Assembly (NCBI GenBank): GCA_027577595.1
Contig: JANBRJ010000047.1
Location: 1-64,000 of the forward strand
Source: Coemansia sp. RSA 487
Lineage: Eukaryota > Kickxellomycota > Kickxellomycetes > Kickxellales > Kickxellaceae
Length of the DNA stretch: 64,000 bases
Direction of reading: 5' to 3'
Shown here: one piece after another, positions 25,679-34,031 of the stretch
Position numbering within the stretch: position 1 is the stretch's first letter
Layout of the letters: each line of letters begins with the position of its first letter
Position numbers and translations under genes: made by a program
Notes under the pieces: model-generated
What the model saw: only the letters and a program-made list of their open reading frames with translations
Told to the model about the DNA's origin: nothing
Database searches by the model: none

Positions 25679-28600
25679 TTAGTTTTGCCAGTGATTCAGG
25701 CAGACATAGACGCTGATAATGTCTTTGTCCATTCCGACCAACTGCGCGTAGTTAGGACTGCCGGATCCAGATGATGATGACGATCCCAGAATAGACGAGA
25801 CTGGACCACTGGACGCTGAGATGGACAGATACTCACGCGCAAGCTTTGAAAGGGACGGGAATGCAGCATGGTGAAGCCGCCACCAGGAGAAGACAGACGT
25901 CTGGAATGGCGCCAACGGTGCAGAGGCATATTCGTCCAGCTCCGTGCGGCCGCTAGAAAGCGTGCGTCTGAATATCCGCGCGTTTCCATCAGCGGCGAGT
26001 TGCTTTGTGGTCTGCGACCTGCTCAGCTGGGTAAACGAGTCAATCATAGTCTTGATGTCGTTGCTGCTGCAATCCTTTGCAATCTGGTCAAATATCTGTG
26101 GTGTTTTGCTGTCCTCGACACTGTCGGCAGAGTGGGCTGGCGACCCGTACTCAGCCAAGAGCGCCTGTGCCTCGCGCATCACACGGTTGATCCATGTCTG
26201 GTCGCATTTGCGGTCGACGTAGTATGTGGATTTGAGGCGCGGATCAAACAGCGGCGCCAGACGGTAGATCGGCGACAGCTGGAACGGATGGCACTGCATC
26301 AGGTGGTCGCGTAAGCCCTCGACCGACCGACGGATGTTCTCATGCAGGCCGCCCAGATACAGCAGGTCCTGGATGTTGTCGACAAGAGAGTCGTATATCG
26401 GCACAACATCCACAATGCTGGGGAACTGGGCAGGCAGCCTGGATAGGCTGTCTGTAGCTACGCCGAACACGTGGAGCAGCATCTGTGCCTGTGAGAGCCA
26501 CAGCCAGTCCTCAGCAGTCATTGCTTGGCCGGGTTCGGAATCTGCTGCAGATCCTGCGGGCGCTGCCACCAGATGAGCGGCCATTATCTCAGAGAGGTCG
26601 CTGTAGACCGCAAGTGCGCTGTCCAGAAGCGACACAGTTGACGCCCACGGCGCGCTGGCGTCAAAGACAAGCTTCCCAAGGTCGATGTCGTTGCGCCGGC
26701 ACAAATCAACGAGCTGCTGGGAGCCTGGCTTTCCAGGAGTGCACAGCCTATACATGAGCATACGCAGCTTCCCAAGCGGTGTACTCGCGATAGGTGTGCT
26801 GCTATCCGATGCCATTTGGTCTGTAGCGTCCGGCAGAACAGAGCTAGAGGCGCCATCCGAACCGTACAGTGAGCTAAGCAGCTTATCCTGAGCGTCACGC
26901 AGCGTGCTGGAGATACACGTCGACTGGTTCCGGTCAAGGTCAAATGAGACGCCGCGCGCATGGCAGATGGTCTCGGCCTGGTTGAGGAACTCGACGGACT
27001 CGCGCGTGTAGCTGGTGGTGACGGTACCCAGCCTGCTGAAGAGGTTGTAGTGCGTCAGCGTGCTTTCAAACATGGAGATGATATCGCCGCTTGTAGCCGC
27101 GCCGTCGACGCAATGCCAGTCGAGGAGCTTGTCATGGCGCACAAAGTCATGGTCGACCCAGTGCGCATAGACAGCAAGGTAGTATAGAGAAGTGGTTACG
27201 CTTCCCGTGGCAATAGACACAGAGACCTTGCCACTGGCTGTTTCAAGGCTCTGGCGCAGCTCTGCCATCTTTGCGTCGCGCAGGCGCCGCATCTCGTCAA
27301 CAAGCGCCTTCTCGGACGGCACGGTTGCATCATTGGACATATTGGCCATTAGCTGCTGCATCCCCGACGACAGCATCCGGTCGACTGGCACCAGATCGCG
27401 AACCATAAAGTCGACATAGGCCTTCAGCGCGCCCTTGGCTCTTCCGCTCGGCGAGTTGGCTTCGGCGCCGACGTTCTCTGTGTTTGCGCGGATTGCTTCA
27501 CTGACCGCTGAGATGAACTGGTTGATGCTCTCAGAATCCACATCGGCGCCGTGCCTAGCGTAGTAGTGCGCGTTGGTGGATGGTAGCCCGTGTCTGTCCA
27601 AAACAGGACGGTCCTCTGGAATTGAAGCCAGGCCGCTGGAGCTCCTGAGTGTACCTAACGAGGCACGCAGCGAGCGCGCAGACGGTCCATGGTCCAGGTC
27701 GCCCAGCACAGAAGATGAGTTCCTTGCGGTAGCGATGTTGTCCAAAAGGCTCATGAGCATCGATGACGGCTGCGAGGAGCCCGCTGTCCGGTCAACAGGG
27801 CTGTGGCTTCTTCCGGAGAACGCTTGCAGCAGCCTGAGTGCATTGACAAGGGTCTCTGTGCTTGCACCATCGACATCTGAGGAAGCTAAACCGCCATGCA
27901 TGCTCTCGCCATCAGCAGAAGTCAGGCGTGCTGATCTGACAGCATTGCCCAGCTCTCCAACAATGGCGTCCTCGAGGTTGCGGGTGGCCGAGTTGATGGA
28001 GAGGCGTTGGGGATTGAGCTGCTGCTGCTGCTGCTGTTGCTGCTGATGGGACGCCTGGCTTGGTGTGTAGCCTATATGTGATTGCTGCTGCTGTTGCTGC
28101 TGCTGCGTGTATGAGCGTGTTGACGGACCAGGAGTGCCAAACCGGTCAGAGGTGGGCGATGAGAGCGATGCCTGGCGCTTGCGCGGCCTCGACTCGTACG
28201 AAGCGGGCGGTGCATCGTTCTTCATCTGCGGTGTGGAGTGGATGCCATGTGTGGCAAGCGGTGCAGCCTGGAGCGCCTTTTCGGGATGCGAGCGCTTGAT
28301 ATGGCGCCACATGTTGCCTGTGCTGCCACTGCTGCACGAGTAGTAGTTGTGGCAGTAGACGCAGCGGCCGCGGCGGTTGGTTGCGTAATCGGGGTCGCGC
28401 GTGAAGTGGACCCAGATGCTTGTGCGAGATCGCGCAGAGGGCGTGCTGGCTGTGGCGACGGCAGGCGACGGTGGCTGGCGGACCAAGGTGCTCTCAACAG
28501 AGCCCTCTCTGTGCGAGGCGGACTCGCTGGCAGCATCGTTTCCGTTGGCAGGGTCAGCGGGGGCAGCGTCGTGGGGCGCGTGGGGTGCAGCTGGGGAAGT

Positions 28601-28894
28601 CAATGCGGGGGAGCCGGCAGCGGGTTTGCCGTTGTGCGAGGATGCGGCGGCGGAGATGTGCTCCTCTGGCCGCATGCTGCTGTGGGGGGCGGCGCCGGGC
28701 GGCGGCGAGGGTGTGGGGCTAAAGTCCATGCGGCGGGCGCTGGACCCGTGGGCCTTGGAGCCGAAGCCGTAGAGTTTTGTGCCCTGCAGGAGCTGGTTGG
28801 CCTCGGCCTCGTCGATGGGGGCGTCCGAGGCGGCTTCAGAGGAGAGGTCTACGTCGATATCTGAGGGCGGGTGGTCCATTCTGTGCGTGGTCAT
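25679..28894 (-). CDS. BED zinc-finger protein derived from a hAT transposase
   Basis: A 1071-residue protein. A BED-type zinc finger at about 158-205 has CxxC at 178/181 and His at 198/203. Poly-Gln runs lie at about 264-292. From about 490 to the end it follows the order of hAT-family transposases: VRDLVPVDRMLSSGMQQLM, then a segment like the first catalytic block, then FDPRLKS, then the C-terminal dimerisation block (FPSLSKLAREYLSISASS) and a final NHWQ. The first catalytic Asp position reads Gly (about 564) and the second reads Ser (about 628), so it should not be able to transpose. The intact 3.2-kb frame and the absence of nearby inverted repeats suggest a domesticated host gene, likely a DNA-binding regulator like animal ZBED proteins. 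That role is inference. Confidence 0.8.
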   Translation of the reverse strand: MTTHRMDHPPSDIDVDLSSEAASDAPIDEAEANQLLQGTKLYGFGSKAHGSSARRMDFSPTPSPPPGAAPHSSMRPEEHISAAASSHNGKPAAGSPALTSPAAPHAPHDAAPADPANGNDAASESASHREGSVESTLVRQPPSPAVATASTPSARSRTSIWVHFTRDPDYATNRRGRCVYCHNYYSCSSGSTGNMWRHIKRSHPEKALQAAPLATHGIHSTPQMKNDAPPASYESRPRKRQASLSSPTSDRFGTPGPSTRSYTQQQQQQQQSHIGYTPSQASHQQQQQQQQQLNPQRLSINSATRNLEDAIVGELGNAVRSARLTSADGESMHGGLASSDVDGASTETLVNALRLLQAFSGRSHSPVDRTAGSSQPSSMLMSLLDNIATARNSSSVLGDLDHGPSARSLRASLGTLRSSSGLASIPEDRPVLDRHGLPSTNAHYYARHGADVDSESINQFISAVSEAIRANTENVGAEANSPSGRAKGALKAYVDFMVRDLVPVDRMLSSGMQQLMANMSNDATVPSEKALVDEMRRLRDAKMAELRQSLETASGKVSVSIATGSVTTSLYYLAVYAHWVDHDFVRHDKLLDWHCVDGAATSGDIISMFESTLTHYNLFSRLGTVTTSYTRESVEFLNQAETICHARGVSFDLDRNQSTCISSTLRDAQDKLLSSLYGSDGASSSVLPDATDQMASDSSTPIASTPLGKLRMLMYRLCTPGKPGSQQLVDLCRRNDIDLGKLVFDASAPWASTVSLLDSALAVYSDLSEIMAAHLVAAPAGSAADSEPGQAMTAEDWLWLSQAQMLLHVFGVATDSLSRLPAQFPSIVDVVPIYDSLVDNIQDLLYLGGLHENIRRSVEGLRDHLMQCHPFQLSPIYRLAPLFDPRLKSTYYVDRKCDQTWINRVMREAQALLAEYGSPAHSADSVEDSKTPQIFDQIAKDCSSNDIKTMIDSFTQLSRSQTTKQLAADGNARIFRRTLSSGRTELDEYASAPLAPFQTSVFSWWRLHHAAFPSLSKLAREYLSISASSGPVSSILGSSSSSGSGSPNYAQLVGMDKDIISVYVCLNHWQN

Positions 28895-29945
28895 GACAGG
28901 CAGGGCGAGGGCTGTGGGAGGCGGCGCGTGGGAGCGGGTGGAACAAGGACGCGGGGGGTGGCCACAGGCGCAAATAGGATTAAAGCAAAAGAGGGTGGCT
29001 GCTGCGCTGTAATTAATCCGGGAGTCGCGGGCTCGAGCGATAAATGGAGCACACAGGATAAGGAGCGTTGACAGGTGTAGAAAAAAGAGAACAGATTAAA
29101 GCTACAAAAAAAAGGTCAGCAAAGGGGGAGGGAAGAGAAAGATGAGCCGCGAGCGGGAGGCGCCCTATCTGGGTGGTGGGGGAGCTTGGTCGAGGGAGAG
29201 GGACGCGCGACTGGGCGGCCCAATGGCGAGCGGGATTCTGGGGAGAGGGGCTGGGTGGATCCAGATATGTGCGTATCTGCGGTGGATGCGCCAGCTGTGC
29301 TGCTGCCTCCTCGTGGCTTTGACAGCGCCGGTCCCAGCGCCGCTGCCGCCAATCGATGCGCGATTGATGATGGTTGCCATGCTTGAGTCTGGAGCGTACG
29401 CGTCTGGCGCGTTGCTGTTGGCTGCACCCATCGTGGGTTGGAAATGCACTCGCTTACCTGGCCGCTCAATCCCAACCGGTTCTGTGCGGGTTGTTTTTGC
29501 CTGCAGGCTGACCCACTTGCTCGAATCACTCTCATCTGCAGTCAGATGACCCGACCCAGCGCCAATCTGCGGCCGAAGCGTTTCCGAACACTTGCTGCTC
29601 CGGACGCGCATCCAGAACACCCCTTTCTGTGCATGTGTTTGTGCTGTCCAGAAGGCGATTGTCGCCTCCCCCCACGCTAGCCCCTGCAGCCAACTCAGGT
29701 AGGAAAAGGCTCTGCCAGGGCCTCCCCCAGTACTGACATTCCGTGGAATTGCCCTCCCCGCTCGGCGCCGCTGTTGTCCACGTCAGACGGCCTGGTTTAC
29801 GTGCCATCCCAGTGTTCTCATATCACCGCCTCCCGCGGTCGTGGCGTCGCCCCCTCTCCAGTTCACGCACGCCATTGTTTGTCTTTTAAATCAGAACAGC
29901 ATCTAAAAAGTCCATTTACTGCTCTACTCCAAAAACCAAAACACC
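28895..29945 (-). other. GC-rich upstream region of the hAT-derived gene
   Basis: Open frames of 130-150 codons occur on both strands but look like shadows of high GC content. A CAG/GTAAGC donor on the minus strand (29460-29452) and a TAATTACAG acceptor (29015-29007) could define a leader intron of about 450 bases. This is weak, since no branch site was found. Confidence 0.3.
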
Positions 29946-32900
29946 TTATTCATCTTGCGGTCCGCTGCCAAGCGCCGTGTAGTCGCCACCGACCAGCGGA
30001 AGGAACATGCGCCCGGTCTCGGGTGGCATGTACTCGACCAGAACAGATAGCTGTTGGAGCAGCTGCGTTGTCTCGGCATTGCCTGGCGGGGGACAGTCGC
30101 CTACCCCGCCGATGTTGGCTGTTGCCGCCTGGCTCTGCACCTGTGGCGGAACCTTGTCTGAGGCACACCCGCCCAGCAGCTGCGTTGTCAGCCACGCCGC
30201 CTGGAGGACGATCGTCTGTGCGCGCCGTGCCTGTGTAATTCTCTGTCCAAGCTGCTTGCCCTGGTGCTGCTTGTTTGCTCCCGCTGCTGCTGTCGTTGGT
30301 TTTCGGCTGGCTGACGCCCTGATGTTCTGTCGCTGCTGCTGCTGCACCTGCACTGGCACCTGGGCAAACCCAACAAGCGTCCCATCGCTGCCGTACACTG
30401 GCCGCCCGGTGCCTGCCAACCGCTGCTGCTGCTCGTGCAAGATGCGCTGTCGGTGCCGCTCTGCGCGCCGACGCTCCTCCTCCTCTTCGCCGTGGTAGAA
30501 TATATGGTCCGCATGCGGCTGAGGGCGTGCTGCACCGCTACGGCTACTCTGCCCAAGATCCATCGTTGCCAGCTCCAGTGCCTCCATCTCCGCAGCCAGC
30601 TGCTCGTCGTCCAGCCCAAGCGTGTAATCGTATCCGCGGCACCATGCGTGCACGTCGCCCTGGCACACCTCCTGCCTGAACCGCGCAACCAGTGCCCGCT
30701 GCGCTTCGCTTGTGCGGTGAGCTAGCCATGTTGCAAAGTTGCCACACTTGAGGAACTGCCCGTACAGCTGCATCCACTCGTCGCTGACGCGCTTTGTCCC
30801 CTTCTTGCTCTTCCACAGCGAAAACGACGATGTCTCCGCCGTCTGCTGCTGCTGCTGCTGCTGCTGCTGCTCGGCGATGTCGTACTGACGCCTCCTCAAA
30901 GCAGCGTCCTCTCTCTGACCGTTGGCCAGCCTGCTGCTATTACTGCCGCTACTGCCGCTGCTGCCATTGCTTGCGTGAGCTGGATGACCAGATCCACTGC
31001 CAGTGCTGCTCCCTGAAAACACTGATGCAAAGACCTCTGCAGCCGTCGTTGCACTGTGACGGCTGCTCAGCTGCGGTGATATCCCGAATGATACCAGTGA
31101 CTCCATGAAATCGTCCATGCGCCATGGTCGCAGCGCTCCGGGTGGTGAGAACCATGAAAGCGATAATACACTCTGCTGCTGCTGCTGTTGGCTTTGCTGC
31201 GCCTGGCTTCCACGAGGAATCGCCATCGCCGACTGCACCTTGGGAATTAGTGTTGAAAAGTACCGATCTAGTGGTGCCAGGAACTGGACGGTTAGATCAA
31301 TAAAGTACCTACGCAACATGTTGTTGACCATCCACGGCGTCTCTCTGCCTGTTTTGATTGCACTAAGCAGATGCTCCACAAATGGCCGGTCCTTGTTAAC
31401 AGCGCATTTGTGCTTCGTTTGTAGCCCCTGCCTGATCCCTTTACCGCCGACGCCGGGTTTTCCGCTGCCAACGGCTCCGCCGGCTCCAGACGACGCACCA
31501 ACGAGGGGCTTGCCACCACCACCAATGCTGCTGTTGGTGCTGCCTATGCTGCTGCTGCTGGCCTTTGTTTTGACGCCATTTGTGCCGATAATGTCGCTGG
31601 AGGCTCCTCCTCCTCCTCCCACACCCTCTCCAAACGCACGTGCCTTGCGAGCAGTTGCGCCGTGCATCTGCGACATGCGTCCGGACGACCCCAAGAAGAG
31701 CTTATGTGGCCAGTGACTAAGCGCTTCGCTGAAGAAAGGATTGGACACGCCAACAACCGTGTTGTTCGGCACATGTGTCTTGGAAACAATTGCCCGAAAA
31801 TCGGGGTCTTGGATCGTAAAGTACGGCCGGTAGTCGCCGCAGTATCTGATTGGAAAAATTATGTCTACCAGACTAACTATCGCCTCCGAGCACCGCGATG
31901 GCGTGTCTGCCAGCACAACCAGAGACTCACCCAGGATCATCAGTTCCCAACACGTCCACAAGTCATCCAGCGTGTCGCGGAAGCTTCGAAACAGACCATC
32001 GTATGTCACACTCGCAAGGATGTGTTCGCCAGGATCAAAACGGTCAAGCGGAAACTTGCTGGTCTCCAGAAGCTGGCTGGCATCGATTGCCGGCAGCTCA
32101 ACCGACAACGCTGTCCCTAGGAACGGGAGCTCGTACGCCTTGCCCGGCACTGGCTGCTTCCACGACGACACATTCTGTGCTGCAGCCTCGAGGATCGCCG
32201 TCCCCAGGTCAAAATACATTGGTCCAAGCATGTGCGCCATGCGTGAGAACAGTCCGTGGTAGGGCAGGTGTGATATGATTGCAACCGATCGCTGGAATCC
32301 GCCGCGTCGCATCAGCGGATCGCGCTTCTGCCGGAAAAACACGTGCCCATACAGGAATACAGTATCTTTGGGCAATCCTAGTCGGACTGGATCCACACGG
32401 AAATGGAACGTGTACACCGAGTCATAGAGCTCGTATATCGTCGAGTCTGGCATAGACGAGAAGCATATCGCCGCACGCTCGGTGTCGCTGAACGGGACAT
32501 AAGGATACAGTAAATTCAGCGTTGGGCCCTGGTCGACATCGAAATGCACCGATCCAAAGCACACGATCCACTTGGAAAGAGCGGCGCGCGTGTGCTGGTC
32601 GACGCGTGCTTCCAAGCTTGCGCTACGTGCAAGCCCAATAGCCTTTTTGTCATCAGTAAGACTCAGCGCACGGCTTTCAGGCTCTGGCGTAGCAGAACTC
32701 GCAGGTGCTTGACTGTCGTTCCTGGCAGCCACATCATCGCTCCCAGCGTCACTCTGATAATCTGAGCGCGTTCTATCAGTGACACTGTTGTGCGATGATG
32801 CCAGGTGGATTGTGCTGTGCTTCACTTTGGGGCTTGTAGGGGGGGTACCTTTTCTGGTCCTTTTGTCTGACAATCGGCCCGAGTGATTTGCACTATGTGT

Positions 32901-33515
32901 TGTCTCGTTCCTTCCGGGGCTACCCAGACGATGTTCGACCAGAAGGCGGCTGAATGCACGGGATCGTTTTTCGTCAGCTTCACGAACAGAAACCCCCGTG
33001 GTGCAGGCTTCGGCCATAGCCTTGACAGCTCGGCGCGCCCGCTCTTCAACAAGGAGCCCCTGAGACACAGCTGCTTTTGCAGTTGGCATTGCTGTGGCTG
33101 TGGCTGCACGGCGCAGACTCGATGACCGGGACACTGCCACAGTTGGTGATCCAAAGCCTGGTGTGCTATACAAAGTAGAGTGCCTGTATGTGGTGTTGTT
33201 TCTACTGCCGGGGAACACCTGCGAGTTTGTTAGACTGCGAAAGCGCTGTGTCTTTGTGGAATCGTCTGCTGGTTTCCTTCCAGCGCCCTCGTTCCCTGCC
33301 CCAGCAGGCCTCGGGGAAGCGGTTGCTATGTCCGTGTGCGTGTCGCAGCTAGATCGTTTAGAGTTGTTTGCTGCAGGAGGCGCATTGGAGTCGAGGCTAG
33401 GATTGGCGCTGCTCATATGGCTCTTGCAGTCAAAATACTCGTCGTCGCTGACAATGGCTGAGGGAATTGGGCTGCTCTGGCTATCCCGCGTAACCTCTGG
33501 CGTGGAGTCAAACAT
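29946..33515 (-). CDS. DENN domain protein, DENND6/FAM116-like Rab exchange factor
   Basis: DENN proteins swap GDP for GTP on Rab GTPases; DENND6 acts on Rab14 in endosomal recycling in animals. The 1189-residue protein has a disordered, Ser-rich N-terminal region of about 320 residues. The DENN part then starts with KWIVCFGSVHFDVDQGPTLN, followed by ICFSSMPDST, YTFHFRVD and FLYGHVFFRQKRD. Further along, FDPGEHILASVTYDGLFRSF and FPIRYCGDYRPYFTIQDPDF match the central DENND6 block. A Gly-rich loop and a conserved MVNNMLRRYFIDLTVQFLAPLDRYF stretch (about nt 31260-31330) follow. Poly-Gln runs are scattered through the last 400 residues. The start is the first ATG in frame; codons further upstream begin with TTG. 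It has roughly twice the residues of animal DENND6, mostly in low-complexity inserts. Confidence 0.85.
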   Translation of the reverse strand: MFDSTPEVTRDSQSSPIPSAIVSDDEYFDCKSHMSSANPSLDSNAPPAANNSKRSSCDTHTDIATASPRPAGAGNEGAGRKPADDSTKTQRFRSLTNSQVFPGSRNNTTYRHSTLYSTPGFGSPTVAVSRSSSLRRAATATAMPTAKAAVSQGLLVEERARRAVKAMAEACTTGVSVREADEKRSRAFSRLLVEHRLGSPGRNETTHSANHSGRLSDKRTRKGTPPTSPKVKHSTIHLASSHNSVTDRTRSDYQSDAGSDDVAARNDSQAPASSATPEPESRALSLTDDKKAIGLARSASLEARVDQHTRAALSKWIVCFGSVHFDVDQGPTLNLLYPYVPFSDTERAAICFSSMPDSTIYELYDSVYTFHFRVDPVRLGLPKDTVFLYGHVFFRQKRDPLMRRGGFQRSVAIISHLPYHGLFSRMAHMLGPMYFDLGTAILEAAAQNVSSWKQPVPGKAYELPFLGTALSVELPAIDASQLLETSKFPLDRFDPGEHILASVTYDGLFRSFRDTLDDLWTCWELMILGESLVVLADTPSRCSEAIVSLVDIIFPIRYCGDYRPYFTIQDPDFRAIVSKTHVPNNTVVGVSNPFFSEALSHWPHKLFLGSSGRMSQMHGATARKARAFGEGVGGGGGASSDIIGTNGVKTKASSSSIGSTNSSIGGGGKPLVGASSGAGGAVGSGKPGVGGKGIRQGLQTKHKCAVNKDRPFVEHLLSAIKTGRETPWMVNNMLRRYFIDLTVQFLAPLDRYFSTLIPKVQSAMAIPRGSQAQQSQQQQQQSVLSLSWFSPPGALRPWRMDDFMESLVSFGISPQLSSRHSATTAAEVFASVFSGSSTGSGSGHPAHASNGSSGSSGSNSSRLANGQREDAALRRRQYDIAEQQQQQQQQQTAETSSFSLWKSKKGTKRVSDEWMQLYGQFLKCGNFATWLAHRTSEAQRALVARFRQEVCQGDVHAWCRGYDYTLGLDDEQLAAEMEALELATMDLGQSSRSGAARPQPHADHIFYHGEEEEERRRAERHRQRILHEQQQRLAGTGRPVYGSDGTLVGFAQVPVQVQQQQRQNIRASASRKPTTAAAGANKQHQGKQLGQRITQARRAQTIVLQAAWLTTQLLGGCASDKVPPQVQSQAATANIGGVGDCPPPGNAETTQLLQQLSVLVEYMPPETGRMFLPLVGGDYTALGSGPQDE

Positions 33516-34031
33516 AACTGTTATATAGAACTTGGCGGCTGGCTCTGGCGTAGCAGGCGGCAAATTGTCCAGCCCTATAAATGCCTGACTAGGAATATTA
33601 GGAGTATAATTGAGAAATGCTGGAAAGATAACTTGGAATTAAATAGAAAATGCGTGACGTCGGTAAAGAAGGTTTTCTACGTTGTATGCAAGGATGCTGT
33701 TGTATCGTCAAGGAGCAAAAGCAGCCGTTACAAAAGAAGTTTGGGCGCAAAGAGTGAATGAGAGTGCATTGCGTGCATAGACGCAGATTAAGGAGTGGAG
33801 AATATTTTTCCAGTAAAAGACATAAAGGTTAAGAAAAAGAAAAAGGAAAGAAAAGTATAGAAGAGAAAAGATGAGGTTTTCAGCAAAGGCGTGAGCAATA
33901 GCCATCCAAACAGAGACAAAGAGCTCTTGACGCACCGTCTTTGGTGTCCCTCTCTCCCCAAACGCATGGGCTCTTTTATCCTTTCTTTCCTCGTGCTGCC
34001 ATCATGCCCATGCCCGTCGCGTGTTTGCCAG
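33516..34031 (-). other. Upstream region of the DENND6-like gene
   Basis: About 515 bases without a gene. A/T and purine-rich near 33800-33880 (AAGAAAAAGAAAAAGG). No recognised elements. Confidence 0.4.

Noticed and set aside
29142-29620. Overlapping frames of 135-151 codons on both strands upstream of the hAT-derived gene
   Set aside because: GC-rich sequence with mutual shadows and no recognisable product; at best leader exon sequence.
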